Source: an uncultured Verrucomicrobiota bacterium (lineage in GTDB: Bacteria; Verrucomicrobiota; Kiritimatiellia; SS1-B-03-39; UBA6053). From it: a stretch of 53,622 bases of DNA. Where the stretch lies: positions 1-53,622 of the forward strand of contig CAKZLZ010000094.1 of NCBI GenBank assembly GCA_937127435.1, in the 5' to 3' direction. Below, piece by piece: positions 44,157 to 53,032 of this stretch (its first letter is position 1; each line of letters begins with the position of its first letter). The notes under the pieces are model-generated. The model was not told the DNA's origin. It worked only from the letters and a program-made list of their open reading frames with translations, and ran no database searches. A program made the translations under genes and the position numbers.

Positions 44157-45181
44157 TAGACTTCCTCCCTAATTTCAGACAATGACACGGGTCGGCGCTC
44201 CCGAATGGAACGGTTTCCCGCAAGCACAACTTCCAGCGCCTGCAAACCTGCCTGCGCGCCTGCCTGCGGCGCCCGGTTGTTACGAATACAATCAATAAAA
44301 TCTATATCCTCCGCCAGATAGGCTTCAGTGAATAAATTCCGCCAACTGCCAACGGTATTACCGGAAAATCCCTCAGGAGTATACCCCCGCACCGTATCCG
44401 CAGCCAAGCCCCCCACTGTCAGCAAGCCGTTAACGCCTAACACTTCACAGCGGGAATCATAGCCATAACGAACCCCCTGTGCGCCCTGGACAATTCCCTG
44501 GGTGCCATCGCAGAACCGGACCGTCATGGTCACGTTGTCATAAAAATCAGGATATTTTTCGCGCGCATCCGGACAACGGTAATTTCCCGCCACCGCAAAT
44601 ACTTCTTCGACCTCTTTGCCAGCATACCAGAACAGAGTGTCGATGTCGTGACTGTTCACTTCTGCCAGAGGGCCATTGCTTGCACTGATGTCATACATCC
44701 ACGGCTGAGGAATACTCGGTCCGTAGGTCAGCGAACGTATGGAAATGGGATCCCCGATCTCACCTGCTTGAAGACGCCGGGCCACCTCTTGAAATCCTGC
44801 ATCGAAACGACGCATGAAACCCACCTGAAAAACCTTGCCGGTTGAGGATGCCGTTTCTGCCATGTCACGACATTCGGCAACCGTCATGGCCATGGGTTTT
44901 TCACAAAGGACATGTAATCCGCTCTTCATGGCCTTTACCGCAATATCACGATGAAAACGGGTCGGAGAAGCGATCACCACCGCATCGGCACCCTGGTCAT
45001 AAAATTCATCCGGACTTTCCGCGGCCGATACGCCCAATTCCCCGGCGGAGGTCTGACAGGCATCCATATTCGGATCCACCAGCCCCATTAATTCAACGCC
45101 AGGAACGTAGCTGGCGAAATTTCGGGCATGAATCATCCCCGCTCGTCCCGCACCAATAATCACAATTTTTAACTTTTTCAT
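44156..45181 (-). CDS. Gfo/Idh/MocA-family oxidoreductase (inositol 2-dehydrogenase-like)
   Basis: About 341 residues. The N-terminal NAD fold has VIIGAGRAGMIHARNFA, and the EKP motif is HVLCEKPMAM. The second domain begins VGFMRRFDAGFQEVARRL. LAEVNSHDIDTLFWYAG carries the catalytic Asp/His pair typical of IolG-like members. It probably oxidises a cyclitol or sugar alcohol at one carbon. The start at 45181 is favoured by GAAAGGTAAT just upstream. It is the first gene of the 12-gene minus-strand operon and is divergent from the DeoR-type regulator. Confidence 0.9.
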   Translation of the reverse strand: MKKLKIVIIGAGRAGMIHARNFASYVPGVELMGLVDPNMDACQTSAGELGVSAAESPDEFYDQGADAVVIASPTRFHRDIAVKAMKSGLHVLCEKPMAMTVAECRDMAETASSTGKVFQVGFMRRFDAGFQEVARRLQAGEIGDPISIRSLTYGPSIPQPWMYDISASNGPLAEVNSHDIDTLFWYAGKEVEEVFAVAGNYRCPDAREKYPDFYDNVTMTVRFCDGTQGIVQGAQGVRYGYDSRCEVLGVNGLLTVGGLAADTVRGYTPEGFSGNTVGSWRNLFTEAYLAEDIDFIDCIRNNRAPQAGAQAGLQALEVVLAGNRSIRERRPVSLSEIREEV

Positions 45182-45312
45182 ATTACCTTTCATTTGCTTT
45201 CGTATGCTTTTCAGATTTACACTTCTTTAAATCAAAATGGCAAGCGCAAATCATGGATTTATGCAAAAATATTTTAGAGAGACGGTTGAAAGTATCAATA
45301 AGGGCCAAATCA

Positions 45313-45340
45313 TTGACAGATTCGTAAATTGGAATATAGA
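45313..45340 (+). promoter_or_regulatory. Sigma-70 promoter of the DeoR-type regulator
   Basis: TTGACA (45313-45318), a 16-bp spacer and TATAGA (45335-45340) form a near-consensus promoter. The start of transcription near 45347 rules out the ATG at 45341 and supports ATG 45371. The 45182-45312 stretch should hold the divergent operon promoter and operator, but no clear pair of boxes was recognised. Confidence 0.7.
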
Positions 45341-45370
45341 ATGAGAGGTATCGGAAGTTATAAAAATATA

Positions 45371-46201
45371 ATGAAATCAAAAAAAACACCCAGCGAAAGC
45401 ATAGAAAACAATCAACCTTCAGCGGCAACCGAAGAACCTTCTTTGTTTATGGAGGAGAGAAAAGCGGAAATACTCACCCTGCTGGCCATCCATCACAAAG
45501 TAACGGTTCCAGAACTCAGCAAACGTTTTGCGGTCTCCACCGCCACCATTCGGACCTACCTGCGCGATCTCGAGTCAGCAGGCCAGCTGGTACGCACCCA
45601 TGGGGGAGCCATTGAAAAACAGCGCAGCGGTTTTGAGCCCATGACCCGGGATAAAGAAAGTCAACATGCAGAACTCAAGCAAGCCGTGGCGGCCAAAGCC
45701 CTGGCGCTGGTGGAAGAAGGAGATGTGATATTGATCGATACCGGCACCACCGGCCACGCGTTTACCCGCCGGGTTGCCACCCTGGGCCTCGGGCTCACGG
45801 TGGTCACAAACGACATCCTGATCGCAAGCGAGCTGGAATCGGCGGAAAACATCCAGATTTTTGTGCTGGGAGGACTTTTGCGTCACGGTTTACATTGTAC
45901 CGTGGGGATTCAGGGACAACTTTTAGCCGAAGGAATCGTCGTGGATAAAGCCTTTATGGGCACCAATGCGTTTTCAGTGGAACGGGGTGCCACCACCCCG
46001 GATATCAACCAGGCAGCGTCTAAACAGCAAATGGTGTCCATGGCCCATAAGGTCTATCTCCTTTGCGACCACACCAAAATCGGCAGAGCCTCCTTTGCCC
46101 GGTTCGCAACTGTGGACAACATTGATGTGCTGGTGTGCGACGACCAGATCGCCCCCTCGGACCGCAAACAATTCGAGAGCGCCGGGATTGAGGTGCTTTA
46201 A
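45371..46201 (+). CDS. DeoR-family transcriptional regulator of the divergent sugar operon
   Basis: 276 residues. An unusual N-terminal tail of about 25 polar residues precedes the DeoR winged helix (ERKAEILTLLAIHHKVTVPELSKRFAVSTATIRTYLRDLESAGQLVRTHGGA). The DeoRC sensor domain has the phosphosugar-binding strings VILIDTGTTGHAF, LTVVTNDILIA, VLGGLLR, DKAFMGTNAF and LCDHTKIGRASF. DeoR proteins usually repress a neighbouring operon until a sugar phosphate binds. Its divergence from the Gfo/Idh gene makes that operon the obvious target. The start is set by the promoter at 45313-45340. Confidence 0.88.
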   Translation: MKSKKTPSESIENNQPSAATEEPSLFMEERKAEILTLLAIHHKVTVPELSKRFAVSTATIRTYLRDLESAGQLVRTHGGAIEKQRSGFEPMTRDKESQHAELKQAVAAKALALVEEGDVILIDTGTTGHAFTRRVATLGLGLTVVTNDILIASELESAENIQIFVLGGLLRHGLHCTVGIQGQLLAEGIVVDKAFMGTNAFSVERGATTPDINQAASKQQMVSMAHKVYLLCDHTKIGRASFARFATVDNIDVLVCDDQIAPSDRKQFESAGIEVL

Positions 46202-46249
46202 AAAGCCCTCTGCCGGAGCAAGTCAACAGCCCCCTTAACGGCTCAGATT

Positions 46250-46918
46250 TCAGGCTTTTTTGATCCGGCGGCGGAAAGCAAGCCCCGCTGCCAATGCGAT
46301 CCCAATATAATGAAACTGCGAAAGTTCAGGTACCGCAAAAGGCTGAATGGCGGCGAAGGCGGGAGGCGCCAAATCATCTTGGTCATAATCAATGTACAGG
46401 TTTGCGGTGGTCACCGGTGTTTTGAAAGTCAGCCAGAAGAGATCTGTTCCAATATGTGAGGATCCCCCAGTGGTAGAAATGGTCCATGCGCCAAGGGTTC
46501 CGCTATCATCCCGCAAAGTGAAGTCTCCATGATCGCGATTCGCGTACCCGTTATAAATGGCGAGACTCCCGACCACTTGACTGCCTCCATCCAGGTCAAA
46601 TGAAACTGTACCTGATGATCCACCCACAATTGCATACTGAACCGATGTATTTGCTCCGCCCGGTCCTGCATTTCCATTAAAAAGCTGATCTCCGTCGTAA
46701 GACCCAACCGCCCATTCTGACGAATTAACGGTGTAAGTAATCAGATCCCCGGCACTTCCTCCGGTGACATCCGAATCATCTTTGACATAGGACTGGGTAG
46801 AACTCAACGAATTCGCCAGCGTGATATTGGTGGTATCGGTCAGTGCAATTGCCCCGAACACGGCGGAAGCCGAACAAAACAAGCAAATCGAACTGACTAA
46901 AATTAAAACTTTTTTCAT
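46250..46918 (-). CDS. PEP-CTERM-like surface protein with variant motif
   Basis: 222 residues with a signal peptide (VLILVSSICLFCSASAVFGA), a beta-rich body with many Gly, Ser, Thr and Asp residues, and a C-terminal tail VPELSQFHYIGIALAAGLAFRRRIKKA. This is a PEP-CTERM-like tail with PEL instead of PEP. The hydrophobic segment and the Arg/Lys end are normal. An RBS (GGAGAAG) precedes the ATG. The body resembles discoidin or carbohydrate-binding-like proteins only in composition. Function unknown. It converges with the DeoR-type gene. Confidence 0.75.
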   Translation of the reverse strand: MKKVLILVSSICLFCSASAVFGAIALTDTTNITLANSLSSTQSYVKDDSDVTGGSAGDLITYTVNSSEWAVGSYDGDQLFNGNAGPGGANTSVQYAIVGGSSGTVSFDLDGGSQVVGSLAIYNGYANRDHGDFTLRDDSGTLGAWTISTTGGSSHIGTDLFWLTFKTPVTTANLYIDYDQDDLAPPAFAAIQPFAVPELSQFHYIGIALAAGLAFRRRIKKA

Positions 46919-47186
46919 ATCGCTTCTCCAACGGACAGGTGAGGTTCAAAACTTTGTTTTCGTTCCTTCAAAGGCAACGATCAAAATTATGGGAGTATTA
47001 GATAACACAATTCATAAATCCGCAACCTCATAGTGGTCAACAAAATAAACCATTTCATTTTCAATCCACATCACTTTACTTTCATTTAGCTTCATATAAG
47101 CCAGCAGAACAAGGTAAATTTTTCTGCCTGGCCGTTTGACTCCACTTGTTCCAAAATGTTTTTTGAGAAAACTGGAGCGAAAAGAT

Positions 47187-47311
47187 TTTAGCCACAAAAG
47201 GGCACAAAAAAAACACTGCCCCTATAGCCCCGCATCGGGGACCACCAACTCCCATCTTCCAATTCAGAACGGGGTTATAGTGGTGGAACTATTTTTATGC
47301 CCTTTTGTGGC
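47187..47311. repeat. Palindromic MITE-like element, copy B
   Basis: The left arm at 47187-47232 (TTTAGCCACAAAAGGGCACA ... CCCCTATAGCCCCG) is inverted at 47270-47311 (CGGGGTTATAG ... TGCCCTTTTGTGGC). The spacer of about 37 bp is unrelated to that of copy A at 11296. It lies between the AraC gene end and the PEP-CTERM gene start. The rest of the 46919-47438 gap contains no recognisable gene. Confidence 0.75.
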
Positions 47312-47438
47312 CCCCCCAAAAAAACAAACCCCTTTTTATGGTTTCACCATATTTTTGAATAATCGCAATCCATTGCAGCTCTACCGCATTTAAACCCTGT
47401 GGTATTTCTAAACCGACCAGATATTGTGGCGGGCGGAG

Positions 47439-48398
47439 TCAACGGTCTTTCCGGTATTGCTGCGGAGAACGTCCCTGGATGCGTTTAAAGGCGCGGGAAA
47501 AATTGAAAGGATCTGAATACCCCATCTGCTCCGCAATTTCCTGTACCGGGAAATGGGTATTCAACAACAGCCCTCCGGCATAATTCATCTTGATCTGCAT
47601 AAGATACTGATACGGACTAATTTTCTCAAAGCGTTTGAATAAACGGCCCAGATAGGAGGGATCCACTGAGCAGGCGGATGCAATTTCTTCAACCGAAACC
47701 AGTGCCGGCGCATGTTGATGAATGTACTGTCGGCATTTCATGAACGTGTGATAGGCCTGTGGATGCGTAGAAGAAGAGTGACCGGCGGCGTGTGGCTGCA
47801 ATCTCCGTAGCAGAATCTCCAACTGGCAGGCGGCAATGTGATGACTTTGTTCGGTCTGCTCCCGGGCGTCGGTGATAATCTGCCCGAACGCACTTCGGAT
47901 CTGATCCGGATGCAGGGGCATAAAAGCCACGGAATGTTCCCCCAGTAATTCCCGGTGCAGGGCCGGGGCTCTTTTCCCCCGACAACTCACGACTTTGATC
48001 CGGAAAGCATCGGGACTGATCACGATCAGCGTGTTGGCTTCCCCCTCCATCCTGGAAAAAAACATGCCGGGTTTCAGGTGCATCATATTCTTTCGGGTCA
48101 GAAGCAGCGCCTCCCCTTCACTGACCACCGCAAAGCGGGTGATCTCCATAAACCCGTTATCCCCAAGATGCGCCCTGCCTTGGAAACGAACGCTCGCCAC
48201 CCGGGTGATCCCGATGCCGGATACCTGCAGATTTCCGCTGTGAAACAACACCTCTTGCTCATTCTGAAAAAAGGAGGCCGCGGGCCTATCCTCTTTCCTG
48301 CGAATCCAGTCAAAGGAATGTTCCCCCAGAAATTCTTCGAGGGATGGGTCTGATTTGATAAAGTCCAGAATTGACATCTCTTGATGATATACGCCCAT
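47439..48398 (-). CDS. AraC-family transcriptional regulator
   Basis: 319 residues. The C-terminal DNA-binding domain (about 215-316) has two helix-turn-helix motifs: VSVEEIASACSVDPSYLGRLFKRFEKISPYQYL and PVQEIAEQMGYSDPFNFSRAFKRIQGRSPQQYR. The N-terminal part (about 50-190) looks like a cupin-type ligand pocket. An ATG at 48377 (MSILDFIKSD) is an alternative start; neither has a strong RBS. It is divergent from the PEP-CTERM-sulfatase genes at 48688-52289 and may control them in response to a sugar. The 289-bp divergent gap shows no firm promoter. Confidence 0.88.
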   Translation of the reverse strand: MGVYHQEMSILDFIKSDPSLEEFLGEHSFDWIRRKEDRPAASFFQNEQEVLFHSGNLQVSGIGITRVASVRFQGRAHLGDNGFMEITRFAVVSEGEALLLTRKNMMHLKPGMFFSRMEGEANTLIVISPDAFRIKVVSCRGKRAPALHRELLGEHSVAFMPLHPDQIRSAFGQIITDAREQTEQSHHIAACQLEILLRRLQPHAAGHSSSTHPQAYHTFMKCRQYIHQHAPALVSVEEIASACSVDPSYLGRLFKRFEKISPYQYLMQIKMNYAGGLLLNTHFPVQEIAEQMGYSDPFNFSRAFKRIQGRSPQQYRKDR

Positions 48399-48687
48399 GA
48401 TTCAGTTAGAGTCAAGTCAGACAATTTTTAAACAGCACTCCACCTCACAGCCCTATCCAACTTAATACCCCTCTTCTATTACCAATTTTAGTTGTATTGT
48501 TACCGGACAAAAACCTCTGTCGACCATGGAATCCTGAAGAGACAGGTTTAACAACACCCCGGGTTTTGCGGCCACTAAAAGTCGTATTTAGACATGTAAT
48601 GGACGATTCTGGCTATGGATCTCACGTCTTCTTGCTGTTATTTTATACAACAGTCAGTTCAAAACCACTTACACAGGACTATCCGTT

Positions 48688-49464
48688 ATGAAATTTACAA
48701 ACCGATCCTTCTCCTTTCCCAAGGTAATTTTGACCGTGCTGCTGTTTTCCCCGGGGGCCCTAAGTCAGGCGGCTCCTCTGGTGCTGATTGATGGCACTGC
48801 TGATGGCGGCTATACACTGAACGGCAGCTTTGAATCCCCAGGAGGCGGCGGGTTTCAGACGGTGCCAGACAATTGGACGGCGGTTTCAACCAGCACCCCG
48901 GTCTCAGGGGTTGTTGAGGCGAGAAATAATACCGCATCTGACGGCTCTTACTCAGGACTTATAGGCGCTGACAGTTCCAGTGCAAATTTTAATTTGATTA
49001 CAGATACCTTTCAGACGGGGAATTATACGATCGGGCTGGGTGACAGCTATACGCTAAGTTTTGAACACATTGGTTTGCTTAATTGGGATGATGGGATCGA
49101 CGAAATACGATACTCCCTTTTTTATACTGCGGACAATACTTTGACGGGCGTGACTTACCAAGCTCCAGGAAGCGGGAGCGGTTTGATCCTGGGAGCGACG
49201 GCGACGGTACTTTTCAGTGATGCCATTACTGTCGATCTCACATGGGGGAGCACAGGTTCAATAAATACCGCAGCGGTCTCGGATGGGGGTGCCGTGGGTC
49301 AACATCTATTTCTGGCCTTTACTTCAGCGGGCGCTAGCGGCGAATATGCCCGGGTGGATGAGGTAAACCTTTCAGTAACAGTGGTTCCTGAACCCGGTTC
49401 CATGGTCCTGGTTCTTGCCGGAATGGCATCCATTGTCCTTCTGGCAAGAAAACGCAGTCGCTGA
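48688..49464 (+). CDS. PEP-CTERM sorting-domain protein
   Basis: 258 residues. It has a signal peptide (VILTVLLFSPGALSQAA), a body starting with LNGSFESPGGGGFQTVPDNW, which is a common opening of PVC surface proteins with a carbohydrate-binding-like beta-sandwich, and a C-terminal tail VVPEPGSMVLVLAGMASIVLLARKRSR. Exosortase-dependent surface anchoring is expected. The first sulfatase gene starts 48 nt downstream, so the three genes may be co-expressed for extracellular polysaccharide handling. Confidence 0.85.
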   Translation: MKFTNRSFSFPKVILTVLLFSPGALSQAAPLVLIDGTADGGYTLNGSFESPGGGGFQTVPDNWTAVSTSTPVSGVVEARNNTASDGSYSGLIGADSSSANFNLITDTFQTGNYTIGLGDSYTLSFEHIGLLNWDDGIDEIRYSLFYTADNTLTGVTYQAPGSGSGLILGATATVLFSDAITVDLTWGSTGSINTAAVSDGGAVGQHLFLAFTSAGASGEYARVDEVNLSVTVVPEPGSMVLVLAGMASIVLLARKRSR

Positions 49465-49512
49465 GAAAAAACTCAGCAGACCGTCCATACACAAACTTCC
49501 AGATCCAATATT

Positions 49513-50871
49513 ATGAAGAACAAACCCAATATCCTCTGGATATTTTCGGATGCGCACCGCGGACAGGCAATGAGTTGTGCCGGCGATCCCAATATCGACA
49601 CACCGAACATGGACCGGCTTCAGAACGAGGGGCTCGGCTTCCGCAAAGCCTACAGCAATTCACCGATTTGTACCGCTGCCCGCAGTTGTATTCACACCGG
49701 GCAGTACATTACCTCCAGTAAATGCCTGGCGAATCATATGCCCCTGCTGCCAACGGCGGGTCCGCAGATGGCCCAAGTCATGAGAGAAGCTGGATATCGG
49801 ACCTGTCATTATGGAAAATGGCATTTGTCGGGAGGATCGGTGCGTCAGCATTTTGTTTCTCCCTATTTTCGGCCGGGGTGGGACGAGTGGATTGGTTGGG
49901 AATGTATGCACGGTCATGCGGGGCTGGGCACTTATTCTGAAACCTTCTATGGGGAGGGAGACGAGGATATCCGGCCGAAGCAAATCGATAAATATCAGGC
50001 TGACTGGCTGGCAGATCGTAGTGTGGCCTGGCTCGAAAAACAGAACGCTGAAACACCCTGGTTTCATGTCCTCTCTATTGAAACGCCGCATGATCCCTGG
50101 GATGTGCCCCGCAATGTGCCATGGAGACAATTCCGGGAGTTTGAAGCCAAAAAGCTGCAGTGGCGTCCAAATGTGGATGAGGAAATGAGAATTATTCAGG
50201 ATCAGAATCACCGATCCTATCTCTCCCAAATTAAAAACATTGATGACAATATCGGTCGCATTTTGCAGACACTCGAAGAAACCGGCCAATTGGAAAATAC
50301 GGTGGTCTTCTATTTTTCCGATCACGGCGATTTTATGGGATCGCACGGCAGACGATTGGGAAAAGAGTCTCCATTGGAAGAATCGTCCAATATCCCGTTG
50401 GTGGTGAGACTTCCCGGCTGCCTGGATGTGGAAGATGGACGTGATCATACACCTGATGCGCTGATCAGTTTGATTGATCTGATGCCGACCAGCTTGGGGC
50501 TTTGCGGGATTCCGGTGCCGGAGAGCTGTGATGGTCAGGATCTCAGTGACTATTTTCTCGGTCGTTCTGAAAATTGTCCCGACAGTGTTTACCTGCAGTT
50601 TGAACTCTACGGCTATTTCGGTCGCACGGTTCCGAAAGGATTTTGGCGGACGTTACACAAGGGAGATTGGAAGTATAGTGTTGATCACGAAGTGGGTGCG
50701 TTATCTCTTTATAACCTCGGTGAAGATCCTTACGAAATGAACAATCTCGTAAACCAGACAGAAGCGGAATCCAGACAACGTGAAATGAATCAACAGATCC
50801 GCGTCAAAGCGGAAGAGATCGGGGACGATTTCTTTACCCGATTGGATGCGCAGTTACAGGCTTCCTGCTGA
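49513..50871 (+). CDS. Sulfatase, family S1, with CTAAR formylglycine motif
   Basis: 452 residues of the alkaline phosphatase-superfamily sulfatases. Metal-binding NILWIFSDAHRG opens the protein. The formylglycine site is Cys53 in SPICTAARSCIHTGQY, a C-x-A-x-R form in which Ala replaces the usual Pro. YGKWHLSG gives the active-site Lys-His, and VVFYFSDHGDFMGSHG the second metal set. It should hydrolyse a sulfate ester on a sugar. No signal peptide is evident, which suggests a cytoplasmic substrate or non-classical export. The stop overlaps the next sulfatase start (TGATG). Confidence 0.9.
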   Translation: MKNKPNILWIFSDAHRGQAMSCAGDPNIDTPNMDRLQNEGLGFRKAYSNSPICTAARSCIHTGQYITSSKCLANHMPLLPTAGPQMAQVMREAGYRTCHYGKWHLSGGSVRQHFVSPYFRPGWDEWIGWECMHGHAGLGTYSETFYGEGDEDIRPKQIDKYQADWLADRSVAWLEKQNAETPWFHVLSIETPHDPWDVPRNVPWRQFREFEAKKLQWRPNVDEEMRIIQDQNHRSYLSQIKNIDDNIGRILQTLEETGQLENTVVFYFSDHGDFMGSHGRRLGKESPLEESSNIPLVVRLPGCLDVEDGRDHTPDALISLIDLMPTSLGLCGIPVPESCDGQDLSDYFLGRSENCPDSVYLQFELYGYFGRTVPKGFWRTLHKGDWKYSVDHEVGALSLYNLGEDPYEMNNLVNQTEAESRQREMNQQIRVKAEEIGDDFFTRLDAQLQASC

Positions 50872-52289
50872 TGCCCACTTCTCCCAATATTATTTTTATC
50901 AACGTCGATGATCTCGGCTGGGGCGACCTTAAATGTTATGGAAATGAATTCGTAAAGACCCCGAATTTGGACCGCATGGCGGAAGAAGGAATTCTTTTAG
51001 AACATTTTTATGTAAACGCTCCACTTTGTTCCCCCTCCCGGGCCGGCGCCCTGACCGGACGGTTTCCGGGATCATTGGGCATCCATTACTGGATGTCCCC
51101 CTATCACAACGCCCAATACGGAATGCCGGACATTTTGGATTTGGAAACACCCACTTATCCGCGCCTGTTGCAGCAAGCGGGCTACCGAACCGCGCATTTC
51201 GGCAAATGGCATGTGGGAGAGGACGAAACGGCCCCTGTCTCTGCCTACGGATTTGATGAGGTCGACTACATTTGGCAAGGTGTGGGACCGAATCCGGGGA
51301 TCGAGCCCAATGATCCCCGCGGCACCGAGATGCTGGTGGACCGGACCATCCGCTTTATAGAAGAGGTCGCAAAACAGGATCAGCGCTTCATGGTGAATTT
51401 GTGGCCCCGGGATGTGCATGCCGCGCTGGACCCCAGTGAAGCATCTCTGGCGCGCTACAAGCACCTGATGAGCCAAAATCAGTTCAAAACCGCATTGCAG
51501 ATCTATTATGCTGCAATTACAGAAATGGATTTGCAGATCGGCCGTTTGTTGGACTGGCTGGATGCCCAACCGGGTTTGGCAGAAAATACGCTGGTGATAT
51601 TTTCCAGCGACAATGGACCTGAAGATCCGTACATTCCGCATGCCGCCCACCACTGTGCCGGACTGGCCGGTCCCTTCCGTGGCCGAAAACGCAGTCTCTA
51701 CGAAGGAGGCACCCGGGTGCCGTTTATTGCCCGCTGGAAAGGGACCATTCCGGCCGGAGGGGTCGACAACCGGTCAGCGGTGAGCGCCGCGGATCTGTTG
51801 CCAACCTTCTGTTCTCTGGCCGTGGTGAATTTGCCGGCGGGATTTGAACCGGACGGAGAAGACGTGAGCGACGTCCTGCTCCAGGGACCACGGGCGCATA
51901 AAAAGCCCCTGTTCTGGGAGTGGCGTTTTGACGGAACGGGTCAGGTATTAAACCGAAGTCCGATGCTGGCGGTCAGAGATGGAGAGTGGAAGCTGCTGTT
52001 TAATCCCGACGGCAGCCGAACCGAACTGTACCGCATTCAGGCACAACCCTCCGAACTGCACAGTCAGCATGAAAAAGTTCCGGAAGTGGTGGCGCGTCTG
52101 AAAAAGATGGCACTGGACTGGCAGGCCACCCTGCCGGCCGGACCCGTTACCGACAGGCCGGGGTCGGATGAATATCCGGGCTATCCCGAAAATGCGGGCC
52201 GGGGCCCGGTGATGGATCCGGAAAAATTTCAGACACTTATGGCCCCGGTGCGGGTGACCATCACCCGCGAAGATGTGGAAGAGGACTGA
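50871..52289 (+). CDS. Sulfatase, family S1, with classical CSPSR motif
   Basis: 472 residues. The formylglycine site is Cys53 in APLCSPSRAGALTGR, the canonical C-x-P-S-R motif with the LTGR extension. Metal-binding NIIFINVDDLGWGDLKCYG opens the protein. FGKWHVGED and VIFSSDNGPEDPYIPHA are the other active-site strings. PFRGRKRSLYEGGTRVPFIARW is typical of arylsulfatase A-like and N-acetylgalactosamine sulfatase groups. The target sulfated glycan is unknown. No signal peptide is visible. It shares one base with the end of the preceding sulfatase gene, so the two are translationally coupled and may act in sequence on one substrate. Confidence 0.92.
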   Translation: MPTSPNIIFINVDDLGWGDLKCYGNEFVKTPNLDRMAEEGILLEHFYVNAPLCSPSRAGALTGRFPGSLGIHYWMSPYHNAQYGMPDILDLETPTYPRLLQQAGYRTAHFGKWHVGEDETAPVSAYGFDEVDYIWQGVGPNPGIEPNDPRGTEMLVDRTIRFIEEVAKQDQRFMVNLWPRDVHAALDPSEASLARYKHLMSQNQFKTALQIYYAAITEMDLQIGRLLDWLDAQPGLAENTLVIFSSDNGPEDPYIPHAAHHCAGLAGPFRGRKRSLYEGGTRVPFIARWKGTIPAGGVDNRSAVSAADLLPTFCSLAVVNLPAGFEPDGEDVSDVLLQGPRAHKKPLFWEWRFDGTGQVLNRSPMLAVRDGEWKLLFNPDGSRTELYRIQAQPSELHSQHEKVPEVVARLKKMALDWQATLPAGPVTDRPGSDEYPGYPENAGRGPVMDPEKFQTLMAPVRVTITREDVEED

Positions 52290-52400
52290 TATCTAAAGAG
52301 CTCCGCTTCCCAATCAACCCTGCCTGTCAGCGCCGGTTTGAAAAGGGTTGAAAACTGCCGATTTGAAAATACTTTAATTTCAGCTGAAATAAAGGGAAAC

Positions 52401-52665
52401 CACCCGCTACGCTGGAGTGCACAGAGAAGCACGGAGCCATGCAGATGGCGGCAAGGTTCACCTGCCCGAAAGCCGCCCCGGCGGCCAGGGGCGAGCCCCT
52501 GAAGACACCCCATGTTGCCGACCCCCTGCCGATTTCATTCCGGTCCCGTTGCATGGAATATTGGAAGGAGATGCCGTAAAACGGGGTGGTTTTCGGGGCT
52601 TGCGGCATTCCTTCCCCGGTCGATTTGCCTCCGTGACTTCTCTGTGCACTCCAGCGAAGCGGGTG
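52401..52665. repeat. Palindromic MITE-like element with 36-bp terminal inverted repeats
   Basis: CACCCGCTACGCTGGAGTGC (start of the left arm, 52401-52436) is inverted at 52629-52665 (ending CACTCCAGCGAAGCGGGTG) with only two differences. Inside are nested hairpins: AGGGGCGAGCCCCT near 52488-52501 and GGAAGGA...TCCTTCC with ATGCCG/CGGCAT at about 52563-52615. Open frames crossing it are not gene-like. The family differs from the elements at 11296 and 47187. No transposase is present. The remaining 52290-52400 and 52666-52949 stretches show no gene. Confidence 0.7.
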
Positions 52666-52949
52666 TTTAAAAAAACGATTCCTCCCTCGAAGCCATGAGA
52701 GAATAAATGGAGAAGAAGAATTTTCATAGGAACGTATTGAAGAAGAAAAAACTCAAAAATCCCCGGCACTTTCAAACCGGAAAAATTACACCACTTTCAT
52801 TTCGCTCCTGACAATACCCCCCTTTTTTTCTTTCAGCATCTAAATAGCGCCTCCCGAAAGAGTTGCTTCAATATTAAAAACAGGAACTTATATCGTCCGC
52901 TAAACAAATACCTTCGAAAGAAAATTACACCTTAATACTTAAAATTCAT

Positions 52950-52977
52950 TTGACAACACCACTGAAACACACAAAAT
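52950..52977 (+). promoter_or_regulatory. Candidate sigma-70 promoter of the gene at 53033
   Basis: A perfect TTGACA (52950-52955) is followed after 16 bp by CAAAAT (52972-52977), a weak -10 box. The predicted transcription start is about 50 nt before the ATG. Confidence 0.45.
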
Positions 52978-53032
52978 AAAAGCATATGAAAGCTTGTAAA
53001 CTTACATACAGGCTTAAGCAAAAGGCATCAAA

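Noticed and set aside
45341..45370. ATG 45341 as the start of the DeoR-type regulator
   Set aside because: It lies directly at the end of the -10 box of a near-consensus promoter, before the predicted transcript start.
52401..52775. Open frames across the repeat element as genes
   Set aside because: They are produced by the inverted repeat and GC-rich hairpins on both strands, have no RBS and no family resemblance.
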